64,000 nucleotides of DNA from Streptomyces sp. TBY4 (GTDB lineage Bacteria > Actinomycetota > Actinomycetes > Streptomycetales > Streptomycetaceae), in NCBI RefSeq assembly GCF_024213195.1, contig NZ_JANAVF010000009.1, positions 186,001 through 250,000 on the forward strand. The letters are read 5' to 3'. Position numbers and translations under genes: made by a program. Positions 49,477 to 58,256 of the stretch are shown here, one piece after another (the first letter of the stretch is position 1; the number at the start of each line of letters is the position of its first letter). The notes beneath the pieces were generated by a model. It worked only from the letters and a program-made list of their open reading frames with translations, did no database searches and was not told the DNA's origin.

Positions 49477-50289
49477 GTGGCTGATCTCATCACCGTCGAG
49501 GACCCCGACGACCCGCGCCTGCGCGACTACACGGGCCTGACCGACGTAGAACTCCGGCGCAGGCGCGAGCCCGCGGAAGGTCTCTTCATCGCCGAGGGCG
49601 AGAAGGTGATCAGACGCGCCAAGGACGCCGGGTACGAGATGCGCTCGATGCTGCTCTCCGCGAAGTGGGTCGACGTCATGCGCGACGTCATCGACGAGCT
49701 CCCGGCCCCGGTCTACGCCGTCAGCCCGGAGCTCGCCGAGCGCGTCACCGGCTACCACGTGCACCGCGGCGCCCTCGCCTCCATGCAGCGCAAGCCGCTG
49801 CCCACGGCCGAGGAACTGCTCGCCACCACCCGGCGCGTGGTCATCATGGAAGCGGTGAACGACCACACCAACATCGGCGCCATCTTCCGCAGCGCGGCCG
49901 CCCTCGGCATGGACGCGGTGCTGCTCTCGCCCGACTGCGCGGACCCGCTGTACCGGCGCTCCGTCAAGGTCTCCATGGGCGCCGTGTTCTCCGTCCCGTA
50001 CGCCCGGCTGGAGGCCTGGCCCAAGAGCCTGGACTCGGTGCGCGAGGCGGGCTTCAAGCTGCTCGCCCTCACCCCGCACCAGAAGGCTTCGCCGATCGAC
50101 GTGGCGGCTCCGCAGGACCTGGAGCGGGTCGCGCTGATGCTGGGCGCGGAGGGGGACGGGCTGTCGACGCAGGCACTGGTCGCGGCCGACGAGTGGGTGC
50201 GGATCCCGATGGCGCACGGGGTGGACTCGCTGAACGTGGGTGCGGCCGCGGCCGTCGCCTTCTACGCGGTGGCCAGCGGCCGCCCGTAG
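49477..50289 (+). CDS. TrmH/SpoU-family RNA methyltransferase
   Basis: 270 residues from GTG 49477; CAGTAT at 49465-49470 suggests a leaderless message. N-terminal substrate-binding domain (RRRREPAEGLFIAEGEKVIR) and a knotted SPOUT catalytic domain with motif 1 NDHTNIGAIFRSAAALGMDA, motif 2 ERVALMLGAEGDGLSTQALV and motif 3 IPMAHGVDSLNVGAAAAVAF. It methylates 2'-O of rRNA or tRNA nucleotides with SAM; the target base is unknown. Confidence 0.92.
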   Translation: MADLITVEDPDDPRLRDYTGLTDVELRRRREPAEGLFIAEGEKVIRRAKDAGYEMRSMLLSAKWVDVMRDVIDELPAPVYAVSPELAERVTGYHVHRGALASMQRKPLPTAEELLATTRRVVIMEAVNDHTNIGAIFRSAAALGMDAVLLSPDCADPLYRRSVKVSMGAVFSVPYARLEAWPKSLDSVREAGFKLLALTPHQKASPIDVAAPQDLERVALMLGAEGDGLSTQALVAADEWVRIPMAHGVDSLNVGAAAAVAFYAVASGRP

Positions 50290-50303
50290 GGCCCGGAAGC
50301 TCC

Positions 50304-51557
50304 CTAGAGCTTCTGGGCCAGCGCGATGCCCAGCGCCACGAGCAAGGTCACCACGACGAAGACGATCAGGCGCTGGCGCATCAGCCTGGGGTCCGGCCGT
50401 GACGGCCGCCGCCCCGTGCCCGTCGTACGGGGAGCCGGGCGGCCGCCCGTACGCCCCGCGGTGGAGCCGGGACCCCGGGAGCCGGTGCCCCGGGCCGCGG
50501 AGGGCCGCGAGTCCGGCCCGCCGCGCGGTCCCTGACCCTTGATCTGCGCCTTCCCCTGGCCGGCTCCGGTTCCGGTGCCCGGCCGCCCCGGGGCGGGGGT
50601 GCCGACGGTCCGGCGCTCCGTGCGCTGCTCGGCGTACCCCGCGGTGTCCTCTACGTAGCCCTCGGGCAGCCGCCCCGTCGGCCGGTCGGTGCGCGCCCGC
50701 TGCGCCGGAGGGCGGATGTCGCCCATCCCGTGCGCCTCGCGGGCCGCGATCTCCTTGAGCCGCATCGACAGCTGGAGGGTGCTCGGCCGCTCGTCGGGGT
50801 CCTTCGCCAGGCAGGCCCGTACGAGGGGCGCGAGCGCGTCCGGGACACCCTGGAGATGCGGCTCCTCGTGCACCACCCGGTACAGCATGACCTCGGAACT
50901 GCCGTGCCCGAAGGGCGAGTCGGCGGTGGCCGCGTAGGCGAGGGTGGCGCCGAGGGAGAAGACGTCCGTGGCGGGGGTGACGGCTGCGCCGCGCACCTGC
51001 TCGGGAGCGAGGAAGCCGGGGGAGCCGACGGCCGTTCCCACGTGGGTGAGGGTGCTGGCGCCGGTGGCCCAGGCGATCCCGAAGTCGATGATGCGGGGAC
51101 CCTTGGGGGACAGCAGGATGTTCGAGGGCTTGAGGTCGCGGTGGACCACCCCGGCCTCGTGCACGGCGACCAGCCCCTCGGAGAGCGCGGCGCCGATCGC
51201 GGCGATGGCCGCGGCCGTCAGGGGGCCCTCCTCGGCCACCTTGTCGTGCAGGGAGGGGCCGGGCACGTACTGGGTGGCGAACCAGGGGCGCTCCGCCTCC
51301 AGGTCCGCGGCGACCAGCCGCGCGGTGCACCCGCCGCGGATCCGCCGGGCGGCGGAGACCTCGCGCGCGAAGCGCGAGCGGAACTCCTGGTCCTCGGCGA
51401 GATCGGGTCGGATCACCTTGAGCGCGACGCGCTGTCCGCGCCGGTCGGAGCCCAGGTAGACGACGCCCATGCCGCCCGCGCCGAGGCGCCGGTGCAGCCT
51501 GAACGAGCCGACGACACGCGGGTCCTCGCGCCGGAGCCGCATCATCGCCATGTCCAC
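50304..51557 (-). CDS. Membrane-anchored Ser/Thr protein kinase
   Basis: 417 residues. A complete Hanks-type kinase domain at about residues 17-275: glycine loop RLGAGGMGVVYLGSDRRGQR, VAE-type lysine in VALKVIRPDL, catalytic loop VVHRDLKPSNILLSPKG, DFG in IIDFGIAWATG, and APE in GSPGFLAPEQVRGAAVTPAT. A long Arg/Gly/Pro-rich linker leads to one C-terminal transmembrane helix (RLIVFVVVTLLVALGIALAQ) with almost nothing beyond it, so no extracellular sensor is present. The start could be a later Met (residue 3 or 5). It is separated from the TrmH gene stop by 14 bp, convergent. Confidence 0.93.
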   Translation of the reverse strand: MDMAMMRLRREDPRVVGSFRLHRRLGAGGMGVVYLGSDRRGQRVALKVIRPDLAEDQEFRSRFAREVSAARRIRGGCTARLVAADLEAERPWFATQYVPGPSLHDKVAEEGPLTAAAIAAIGAALSEGLVAVHEAGVVHRDLKPSNILLSPKGPRIIDFGIAWATGASTLTHVGTAVGSPGFLAPEQVRGAAVTPATDVFSLGATLAYAATADSPFGHGSSEVMLYRVVHEEPHLQGVPDALAPLVRACLAKDPDERPSTLQLSMRLKEIAAREAHGMGDIRPPAQRARTDRPTGRLPEGYVEDTAGYAEQRTERRTVGTPAPGRPGTGTGAGQGKAQIKGQGPRGGPDSRPSAARGTGSRGPGSTAGRTGGRPAPRTTGTGRRPSRPDPRLMRQRLIVFVVVTLLVALGIALAQKL

Positions 51558-52105
51558 CCCGCTGACCGGTCGTCCTGTTGACGTGGCACAGCTTACGGAC
51601 CATCCGGCATGCGCGCTCAGAGGCCGCGCCCTCGCCGGGATATTCGATTGTCAGTACGGGGCAGTCCACTTGGGGAATCTCCGGGCCACCGGTAGGACGC
51701 ATGTGCGGAGAGCCCTGGTCCGGTCAAGCCGGGCCGGTGGCAAGGGAATTGGGATGAGGGGCGGGGTGGCGGGGGAGGGATGGCCGTCGCGGCGGCCGGG
51801 CCCGCCCGGTTGATCTTGGGACTGCCTGGTCGGCGGCCGGGCGTGTGCGGTGAGTGACGGAAGTGAGCGAAGTCACCACGCTCCGGTCATCCCCTCCGGG
51901 AAGACCCTCAGACCGGGGGGCGGGTCTCCACCCAGGGGAGTACGCGAGAGGTGGACTCCTCATCCTCCTGGAGGCCAGGCAATGGGTACGAAGGCATGAG
52001 GCCAGGAGCCCGTCCCGCGCCTAGTGTTGAGGTCAAGCGGCGGGTGGAGAACACTCGTCCCCCGAGGTCATCAACCCGCCGCTGCCAAACGACAGGGAGA
52101 GGACC
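51558..52105. other. Gene-free stretch between the kinase and the small membrane protein gene
   Basis: No credible ORF. Its right part holds the leader of the 52106 gene: a TAGTGT -10-like hexamer at 52022-52027 and a long-range stem AGCGGCGGGT (52036-52045) with ACCCGCCGCT (52074-52083). GGGAGAGGA just before the ATG is the RBS. The left part shows nothing recognisable apart from the likely kinase promoter. Confidence 0.6.
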
Positions 52106-52291
52106 ATGGCGGACATCGCACGGCAGGGACGCAAGGCATTCGCGTTCAACGGCCATGAGTCCGGTCGTCGCCATCCACTGGTGGCCGCGGCCATGGTGCT
52201 CCCCCTGGCCGCCCTCCTGCTCTTCCTCTTCGGAGGCTTCGACCAGGTGGCGGCACAGGCGTCGTCCGTAAGCGTGATGCTGGGGCGCTGA
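52106..52291 (+). CDS. 61-residue single-pass membrane peptide
   Basis: Starts at ATG 52106 with a strong RBS (GGGAGAGGACC). A basic N-terminus (ADIARQGRKAFAFNGHESGR) precedes one transmembrane helix (PLVAAAMVLPLAALLLFLFG) and a short outer tail. Similar short membrane peptides occur in Streptomyces, but no function is known. It has a structured leader and a strong terminator after it, indicating a monocistronic unit. Confidence 0.7.
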   Translation: MADIARQGRKAFAFNGHESGRRHPLVAAAMVLPLAALLLFLFGGFDQVAAQASSVSVMLGR

Positions 52292-52383
52292 GCGGCGCCC
52301 CGGGCCCAGGAGAGCGGCCTGGGCCGGGACTGTCACCGGCCGAACCCCGTGGGGACGGGGGAGCGGTCGACGGACGGCAGGTG

Positions 52384-52432
52384 AAGGGTGCTGCGCGTAC
52401 GGCTGGGGAGCCGGACGCGCAGCACCCTTTTT
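52384..52432 (+). terminator. Intrinsic terminator with U-tract
   Basis: AAGGGTGCTGCGCGT (52384-52398) pairs perfectly with ACGCGCAGCACCCTT (52415-52429), followed by TTT, with an inner GGCT/AGCC helix in the loop. It is the clearest intrinsic terminator in the window. It ends the small-peptide transcript. Confidence 0.88.
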
Positions 52433-52553
52433 ACTGCCCCTGCGGCATTCCGCGTCCGTCCGGCGGATCGGACGCTGCCGCCCGGCCGCGCGCTGCGTAC
52501 GCTCGTGCCGAGGAGCACCCGCCCGGGGTGCGGGGCACGGGGAGAGCCGACGC

Positions 52554-53645
52554 GTGGTTCCGCTGGAGCGAGTGAGCGCGGCCGATCTCGCCGCGTACGC
52601 GGGCGCGGCGGAGTACGTCCTCCTCGCGGACCGCGACGACGGCACCGTGGTCCGCTGCGGGGACGTCGTGGCCAAGGCGCACGCGGGCGACAGCGATCCC
52701 GACGCCCTGGCGGTACGGATCCGCGTGGCCGGGGACCCCGCGCTGGCCGGGGTGCTGCTGGCCCCGCTGCGCACCGGGCTCGGCCTGCTCGGATCCCGCC
52801 CCGTCTCCTTGTGGCCCTACGGTGCTCCGGTGGCTCCGGACCGCCCCGAGGAGGCCCCCTGGGAGCCGGCCGCGGAGCTCCTGGCCGCCCTCCACCTGAC
52901 CCCGCTCCACCACCTCCCGTACCCGGTCCCCCCGATGCGCGGCCCGGCGAAGCTCGCCCGGGCCCTGCACCGCCTCGACGCGGCCCACCCGCCCCGGGCC
53001 CGCGTCCAGGTCCGCGCCCCCGCCGGGCCGCCCGGTCCGGCAGCCGGGGAACGGGCTGCGGAAGGGCCCGCGCAGCGGCCGGCCGGGCGCGGGATCCCCG
53101 GACGCACGGCCGGGGTGAGGATCCCGGGCCGCCCCGCCGGGGACACCGACCCCGACGCCGCGCGGATGGCCCGGCTCGTACGGGCCGCCGCGGCCACGCT
53201 CCCGGGCTGGGCCCGGGGTGAGGGGCCGCCGCCGTCCGGCGGGGCGCTCTGCCACGGCGACCTGCACCTCGGGCAGCTGGTGCGGAGCCCCGCCGGGGGC
53301 TGGCGGCTGATCGACGTGGACGACCTGGGACTCGGCACGCCCGCCTGGGACCTGGCCCGGCCCGCGGCCTGGTACGCCGCCGGCCTGCTGGACACCCGGA
53401 CCTGGCTGCGCTTCCTCGACGCCTACCGCGCCGCCGGCGGTCCCGCAGCCGGTGCGCCCGGCTGCGACCCCTGGCCGGAACTGGACCTCGCGGCCCGCGC
53501 GCTCACCGTGCAGACGGCCGCGCTGGCCCTCGCCAAGGCCGCCCGCGAGCACCGCCGACTCGACGACGTGGAGCGGATGATGGTGGAAGCCTGTGCCCGA
53601 ATCGCCTCCGTCCGGGCCGACTTGGAGCCGAAGACCCCGTCGTAG
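52554..53645 (+). CDS. Aminoglycoside-phosphotransferase-like protein
   Basis: 363 residues, APH/choline-kinase-like fold. The catalytic loop is intact (GGALCHGDLHLGQLVRSPAG, with the HGD motif), followed by the metal-binding aspartate segment GGWRLIDVDDLGLGTPAWDL. Residues about 150-200 are a Gly/Arg/Pro-rich insert without structure (GPAQRPAGRGIPGRTAGVRI). It is more likely a small-molecule kinase of unknown substrate than a resistance gene. Start GTG 52554; the sense of the upstream spacer is unclear. Confidence 0.78.
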   Translation: MVPLERVSAADLAAYAGAAEYVLLADRDDGTVVRCGDVVAKAHAGDSDPDALAVRIRVAGDPALAGVLLAPLRTGLGLLGSRPVSLWPYGAPVAPDRPEEAPWEPAAELLAALHLTPLHHLPYPVPPMRGPAKLARALHRLDAAHPPRARVQVRAPAGPPGPAAGERAAEGPAQRPAGRGIPGRTAGVRIPGRPAGDTDPDAARMARLVRAAAATLPGWARGEGPPPSGGALCHGDLHLGQLVRSPAGGWRLIDVDDLGLGTPAWDLARPAAWYAAGLLDTRTWLRFLDAYRAAGGPAAGAPGCDPWPELDLAARALTVQTAALALAKAAREHRRLDDVERMMVEACARIASVRADLEPKTPS

Positions 53646-53710
53646 GGTGAGCCGCACGCCACGGGGTACGCATCCGGTGTCTACGCGAACGGCGAGGAGT
53701 TGATCCGGTC

Positions 53711-54019
53711 ATGCAGTGTCCGAAGTGTCACGCGATGATGCACACGTACAACCGCAACGGTGTCCAGATAGAGCAGTGCAGCGGCTGCCGCGGCATCTTC
53801 CTCGACTACGGGGAGCTGGAGGCGCTGACCCGGCTGGAGTCCCAGTACACCTCCCAGTACGGCCAGGTCCCGCCCCCGGCCGCGCCGCCGGCCCCGGCCG
53901 GGTACCCGCAGCAGCACGCTGCCCCCGCGCCCGCCTGGGGCGCCCCGCAGCACGGCGGTCACGGCCACGGGCACGGCCACCGCAAGGGCGGCTTCGGCCG
54001 GATGCTCTTCTCTTCCTGA
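53711..54019 (+). CDS. Zinc-ribbon (TFIIB-type) small protein
   Basis: 102 residues. Residues 3-24 carry two CxxC pairs, MQCPKCHAMMHTYNRNGVQI and EQCSGCRGIFLDYGELEALT, the zf-TFIIB family pattern. The C-terminal half is proline- and histidine-rich (HGGHGHGHGHRKGGFGRMLF). GAGGAG about 12 nt upstream supports ATG 53711. Function unknown; family members are often found in phage-shock or transport contexts. Confidence 0.85.
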   Translation: MQCPKCHAMMHTYNRNGVQIEQCSGCRGIFLDYGELEALTRLESQYTSQYGQVPPPAAPPAPAGYPQQHAAPAPAWGAPQHGGHGHGHGHRKGGFGRMLFSS

Positions 54020-54049
54020 GCCCATCTGAGTCCGCGCGCGAACACGCGA

Positions 54050-54079
54050 AAGCCCCGGCCGTGGGAACGGCCGGGGCTT
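54050..54079. terminator. Terminator between the zinc-ribbon gene and the tRNA array
   Basis: AAGCCCCGGCCGT-GGGA-ACGGCCGGGGCTT, a perfect 13-bp stem. It lies between the plus-strand gene stop (54019) and the end of the minus-strand tRNA cluster (54092) and can serve both. Confidence 0.8.
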
Positions 54080-54091
54080 CCGGACAACTGG

Positions 54092-54163
54092 TGCGCGATA
54101 CTGGGATTGAACCAGTGACCTCTTCCGTGTCAGGGAAGCGCTCTCCCGCTGAGCTAATCGCGC
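54092..54163 (-). tRNA. tRNA-Val (GAC)
   Basis: 72 nt on the minus strand: acceptor GCGCGAT/ATCGCGC with discriminator A, D-stem GCTC/GAGC, anticodon arm CTTCC-CTGACAC-GGAAG, T-loop TTCAATC. CCA is encoded directly after it (54089-54091). It is the last gene of the cluster. Confidence 0.96.
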
Positions 54164-54217
54164 GGGACCACGTTCACGGTGCGAGCACCGCCGGTGGCAA
54201 GTGTGAAGCATACTGCG

Positions 54218-54289
54218 TGCGCGATACTGGGATTGAACCAGTGACCTCTTCCGTGTCAGGGAAGCGCTCTCCCGCTGAGCTAATCGCGC
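54218..54289 (-). tRNA. tRNA-Val (GAC), second copy
   Basis: Identical over the tRNA body to the copy at 54092-54163: acceptor GCGCGAT, anticodon GAC. The 3' CCA is not encoded (CGCA follows). Confidence 0.96.
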
Positions 54290-54308
54290 GGGGATCCTTG
54301 CGGACCAG

Positions 54309-54380
54309 TGGACGATACTGGGATTGAACCAGTGACCTCTTCCGTGTCAGGGAAGCGCTCTCCCGCTGAGCTAATCGTCC
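54309..54380 (-). tRNA. tRNA-Val (GAC), third copy
   Basis: Same body as the other two, but with acceptor GGACGAT/ATCGTCC. Anticodon loop CTGACAC gives GAC. CCA is not encoded. Confidence 0.95.
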
Positions 54381-54384
54381 TTGG

Positions 54385-54455
54385 AGGTGGAGACGGGATT
54401 TGAACCCGTGTAGACGGCTTTGCAGGCCGTTGCCTCGCCTCTCGGCCACTCCACC
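54385..54455 (-). tRNA. tRNA-Cys (GCA)
   Basis: 71 nt: acceptor GGTGGAG/CTCCACC with discriminator T, anticodon loop CTGCAAA giving GCA, T-arm CGGGTTCAAATCCCG. CCA follows directly (54382-54384). Confidence 0.96.
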
Positions 54456-54500
54456 ATGGAGCAAGAAGGGGGTCCTCGGGAAGATGATCCCCCACCTTTG

Positions 54501-54573
<73 letters not shown>

Positions 54574-54627
54574 AGGTCGCCGTGTTCGCTCCGGGGTTTT
54601 CCCCTTCGCTCCCTGGCGACGTGTTGA

Positions 54628-54655
54628 ACTCTAGCGGATTCCCGGGCCAGCTCAA
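54628..54655 (-). promoter_or_regulatory. Promoter of the Gly-Cys-Val-Val-Val tRNA cluster
   Basis: On the minus strand TTGAGC (54655-54650) and TAGAGT (54633-54628) are separated by 16 bp, a good vegetative promoter about 55 bp upstream of tRNA-Gly. Confidence 0.7.
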
Positions 54656-54752
54656 AAACGCGTTTCCGCAGCGTGCTGCCGCCCGATCACCGCCGGTCAC
54701 CCGGCGGACGCCTCACCGGCGCCCCGGCGTCACCGGTCATAGACTCGCAGCC

Positions 54753-55847
54753 GTGCACGACCTGCCTCCCCTGGCCCGCTTCGGCGGCCTTCTCGCGACC
54801 GATCTCCGAGATGTCACCAGTGATCCCGCCGCCCTGGACTCCACCGGGTTCTGGGCGGTGACGGCCGACTTCGAAGGCCGACTCGTCTGCGCGCGCTTCG
54901 GGGACGTACGCCCCGATCCGGTGCCGGCGCCCGTCCCCGGGGCCTGGGACGGCCCCGACGCCGACGAGTGGACCTCCTCGCTCGACCGCGCCGCCTACAC
55001 CGCCGGCGTACGCCGCATCCGCGAGCACATCGAGGCGGGGGAGGTCTACCAGGCCAACCTCTGCCGCGTGATGTCCGCGCCGCTCCCCGATCCGGCGGGC
55101 GCCGATGTGGACGCCCTGACCGCGCTCCTCGCTCGCGGCAACCCGGCCCCGTATGCAGGAACGATTCGGCTGCCGGCCCACGGGGTCGAGATCGCCACCG
55201 CTTCTCCCGAGCTCTACCTGCGCCGCGCGGGCCGCCGCGTCGAGTCCGGCCCGATCAAGGGCACCGGCCGCACCGCCGCCGATCTGCTGCCCAAGGACCA
55301 CGCCGAGAACGTGATGATCGTGGACCTCGTGCGCAACGACCTCGGCCGGGTCTGCGCCACCGGCTCCGTGACCGTCCCGGAGCTCTGCGCGCTCGAGGAG
55401 CACCCGGGCCTGGTCCACCTCGTCTCCACCGTCGCCGGGGAACTCGCCGAAGGCGCGGGCTGGCCCGAGCTGCTCGCCGCGACCTTCCCGCCCGGCTCCG
55501 TCACCGGAGCCCCCAAATCCTCCGCCCTGCGGATCATCGAGGCCCTGGAGACCGCCCCCCGCGGCCCCTACTGCGGAGGCATCGGCTGGGTCGACGCCGA
55601 CCGCGGCACGGCCGAGCTCGCCGTCGGCATCCGGACCTTCTGGATCGACCGCGCGGCCCCCGGCGGGCCCCGGCTGCTCTTCGGCACCGGCGCCGGGATC
55701 ACCTGGGGCTCCGACCCCGACCGCGAATGGGCGGAGACCGAGCTGAAGGCCGCCCGGCTGCTGCGGGTAGCGTCGGGAGCGATCGAATCGAGCGCGGCCG
55801 GCGTGACCGGCGTACAGACGGACGAAAGCGGGAGGACCGTACGGTGA
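54753..55847 (+). CDS. pabB: Aminodeoxychorismate synthase component I-like (chorismate-binding enzyme)
   Basis: 364 residues from GTG 54753; TAGACT at 54740-54745 lies 7 bp upstream, so it is probably leaderless. Chorismate-binding fold: IREHIEAGEVYQANLCRVMS, ESGPIKGTGRTAADLLPKDH, ENVMIVDLVRNDLGRVCATG, FPPGSVTGAPKSSALRIIEA, YCGGIGWVDADRGTAELAVG. These motifs belong to PabB (aminodeoxychorismate from chorismate and glutamine-derived ammonia). The stop overlaps pabC, which supports p-aminobenzoate/folate synthesis over anthranilate. No pabA is adjacent. Confidence 0.9.
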   Translation: MHDLPPLARFGGLLATDLRDVTSDPAALDSTGFWAVTADFEGRLVCARFGDVRPDPVPAPVPGAWDGPDADEWTSSLDRAAYTAGVRRIREHIEAGEVYQANLCRVMSAPLPDPAGADVDALTALLARGNPAPYAGTIRLPAHGVEIATASPELYLRRAGRRVESGPIKGTGRTAADLLPKDHAENVMIVDLVRNDLGRVCATGSVTVPELCALEEHPGLVHLVSTVAGELAEGAGWPELLAATFPPGSVTGAPKSSALRIIEALETAPRGPYCGGIGWVDADRGTAELAVGIRTFWIDRAAPGGPRLLFGTGAGITWGSDPDREWAETELKAARLLRVASGAIESSAAGVTGVQTDESGRTVR

Positions 55848-56671
55848 GGATCTGGCTCGACGGAGCACTGCGGGACACGGACGAGGCGAAGGTGTCCGTG
55901 TTCGACCACGGTCTCACCGTCGGCGACGGGGTCTTCGAGACGCTCAAGGCGGAGCGCGGGGCCACCTTCGCGCTCACCCGGCACCTGGAGCGGCTGACCC
56001 GCTCCGCCCGGGGGCTCGGCCTCCCGGATCCGGACCCGGAGGAGGTGCGCCGGGCCTGCGCCGCCGTACTGGAGGCGAACCCGGTGCCGCTCGGCCGGCT
56101 TCGGGTCACCTACACCGGCGGCGTCTCCCCGCTCGGCTCCGACCGCGGCGAGGCCGGTCCGACGCTGATCGTCGCTCTGGCCGGGTCCACCCGCCGCCCC
56201 GACACCACCTCCGTGGTCACCGTGCCGTGGGTGCGCAACGAGCGCTCCGCCGTGGTGGGCCTGAAGACCACCTCGTACGCCGAGAACGTGGTCGCGCTCG
56301 CCGCCGCCCACCGGGCGGGTGCCTCCGAGGCCCTCTTCGCCAACACCGTCGGACGGCTCTGCGAGGGCACCGGCTCCAATGTGTTCGTCGTCCTCGACGG
56401 GCAGCTGCACACCCCGCCCGTGGCCTCCGGCTGCCTCGCGGGCATCACCCGGGCCCTCGTCGCCGAATGGTGCGGGGCCAAGGAGACCGACCTGCCCTTC
56501 GAGGCGCTGGAACAGGCCGAGGAGGTCTTCCTGACCTCCTCCCTGCGCGACGTCCAGGCCGTCCTACGGATCGACGGGCGCGAGCTGGGCTCCGCCCCCG
56601 GCCCCGTCACCGCCGAGGCCATGCGGATCTTCGACGCCCGCTCCGCCGAGGACCCCGACCCCCGCTCCTGA
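55844..56671 (+). CDS. pabC: Aminodeoxychorismate lyase-like class-IV aminotransferase
   Basis: 275 residues from GTG 55844, overlapping the pabB stop by 4 nt, with GGGAGGACC upstream. Fold-type-IV PLP enzyme: VFDHGLTVGDGVFETLKAER, GLKTTSYAENVVALAAAHRA (PLP Lys), EALFANTVGRLCEGTGSNVF and VFLTSSLRDVQAVLRIDGRE. It would split aminodeoxychorismate into p-aminobenzoate and pyruvate. A branched-chain or D-amino-acid transaminase is the alternative, but the pabB coupling favours PabC. Confidence 0.88.
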   Translation: MRIWLDGALRDTDEAKVSVFDHGLTVGDGVFETLKAERGATFALTRHLERLTRSARGLGLPDPDPEEVRRACAAVLEANPVPLGRLRVTYTGGVSPLGSDRGEAGPTLIVALAGSTRRPDTTSVVTVPWVRNERSAVVGLKTTSYAENVVALAAAHRAGASEALFANTVGRLCEGTGSNVFVVLDGQLHTPPVASGCLAGITRALVAEWCGAKETDLPFEALEQAEEVFLTSSLRDVQAVLRIDGRELGSAPGPVTAEAMRIFDARSAEDPDPRS

Positions 56672-56727
56672 CCGGGACCGGACCATTCCGCTGTGCTTCG
56701 GGCCGCGGGGCGGGTAGAACTCGACTG

Positions 56728-57552
56728 ATGACCACCACCCTGCGGCCGAGCGGGCCGCTTCAGCAGAGCACCGGCGGGGCGCGCTCGCGCCCGTACGAGA
56801 TCCGCGTCAACAGCAGGCGCGTCGGCGCCCTGCTGCTCGCCGCGGACACCCCCTTCGGGCCGACGGTCGCCGAGATCCGCGAACTCGCCGTCGACGAGCC
56901 CGACCGGCGGCGCGGCCGCGCCACGGTGGCCGCGCTCGCCGCCGAGGAAGTGCTGCGCGGCTGGGGCTGCCGCCGGGTGCGCATCTCGGTCCCGGCCGGC
57001 TCGGCGGGCGGCCTGCGGCTGGCCGCAGCCCTCGGGTACGCCGAGTACAGCCGCAACATGGCCAAGGAACTCCCGGCCGGGCCGCCCGCCCTCTCCGAGG
57101 GGGTCACGGGCCGCCCGATGACGGAGGCCGAGTTCGGGACCTGGCTCGCGGCGGGCCGGGAGGAGTACGCGCAGAACTGGATCAGCCGCGGCATGCCCGC
57201 CGAGGCCGCGCACACGAAGTCGGCGAACGACCACGCGGCCATGCTGCCCCTGGGCCTCGCGACCCCGGGCGTGAGCATCTCCGTACTGGAGGCGGCCGGC
57301 GTCCCCGTCGGCAGCGTCTGGGTCGCGCCGAGCGGCGGGGACTCGTACGTCTACGACGTCGCGGTCGCCGAGGAGCACCGCGGCCGCGGCTACGGCCGGG
57401 ACCTGATGCTGCTCGCGGAACGCACCGCGCTGGCCGCCGGCCACCGGATGCTCGGGCTGCACGTCTTCACCGACAACGTCCCGGCCCTGCGGCTCTACGA
57501 GTCCCTCGGCTACCGGACGACCAACCTCAACTACGCCAAGGACCTGATCTAG
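56728..57552 (+). CDS. Two-domain GNAT acetyltransferase
   Basis: 274 residues from ATG 56728. Two GNAT-like halves: an N-terminal one (IRELAVDEPDRRRGRATVAA, residues about 50-110) and a C-terminal one with the better acetyl-CoA motif (YDVAVAEEHRGRGYGRDLML, LHVFTDNVPALRLYESLGYR). Such tandem enzymes include mycothiol-synthase-like proteins, but this one lacks further support for that role. TAGAAC at 56715-56720 precedes the ATG by about 7 bp (leaderless). The stop overlaps the convergent DsbA-like gene by 4 nt. Confidence 0.85.
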   Translation: MTTTLRPSGPLQQSTGGARSRPYEIRVNSRRVGALLLAADTPFGPTVAEIRELAVDEPDRRRGRATVAALAAEEVLRGWGCRRVRISVPAGSAGGLRLAAALGYAEYSRNMAKELPAGPPALSEGVTGRPMTEAEFGTWLAAGREEYAQNWISRGMPAEAAHTKSANDHAAMLPLGLATPGVSISVLEAAGVPVGSVWVAPSGGDSYVYDVAVAEEHRGRGYGRDLMLLAERTALAAGHRMLGLHVFTDNVPALRLYESLGYRTTNLNYAKDLI

Positions 57553-58046
57553 CCCGCGGCGAGCAACCGGTCGGCGATCTCCTCGATGCGCCCGCGCAGG
57601 CCGTCCTGGCTCTTGCCGCCGTCGAGGCGCTCCCCGCCGATCACGTAGGTCGGGGTCCCGGTCACGCCGATCGCCTTGCCCTCGGCCTGGTCGGCGTCCA
57701 CGATCAGGATGTGCCGGCCGTCGATCAGCGCCGTGTCGAACTCCTCGGCGTCCAGGCCCAGTTCACGCGCGACCTCGACGAGCAGCGATTCGCCGGCCTT
57801 GTCGAGCTCCGCGGTGCGGGCGAGGAGGGCCTCCACGTACGGCCAGCCCTGTCCCTGCTCGGCGGCCTCCTCCGCGGCCTGCGCGGCGGCGAAGGCGTGC
57901 TTGTGCTTCTCCAGCGGGAAGTGGCGCAGCCGGATGTCCAGCCGGTCGCCGTAGCGGGCCCGCAGGGCGCGCACGTCGTCCAGAGCGCTGTGGCAGTCCG
58001 GGCACTGGAGTTCGCACCAGACGTCGAGGATCACGGAATCGGTCAT
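57549..58046 (-). CDS. DsbA-family thioredoxin-fold protein
   Basis: 165 residues. The active-site CxxC is in VWCELQCPDCHSALDDVRAL, followed by DIRLRHFPLEKHKHAFAAAQ and a terminal VTGTPTYVIGGERLDGGKSQ with the cis-Pro (GTPTYVI). No signal peptide, so it is cytoplasmic, like FrnE/DSBA-like oxidoreductases of Streptomyces. The substrate is unknown. Confidence 0.88.
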   Translation of the reverse strand: MTDSVILDVWCELQCPDCHSALDDVRALRARYGDRLDIRLRHFPLEKHKHAFAAAQAAEEAAEQGQGWPYVEALLARTAELDKAGESLLVEVARELGLDAEEFDTALIDGRHILIVDADQAEGKAIGVTGTPTYVIGGERLDGGKSQDGLRGRIEEIADRLLAAG

Positions 58047-58256
58047 ACGGACAGTCTCCCAGCCCGCGGGGGCGGGCCGGACCGGGACCTGGGGAGGAGT
58101 CCCGACCCGGAGATGTCCCGGAGATCCGCCCGCGACGGGCCCCGGCCATGGCCCCGGCCGGGGTCACCGGTGCAGGATGGATGGGGACAGAACGCCCGGC
58201 CCGCCGGCCGGGTCCCGCCGCGGCCCCTGTGGCCGTCCCGCCCCTGGAGGCCCCGC

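Noticed and set aside
52554..53645. Aminoglycoside resistance gene
   Set aside because: It has the APH fold and catalytic loop, but so do many kinases of unrelated small molecules; nothing in the context supports a resistance role.
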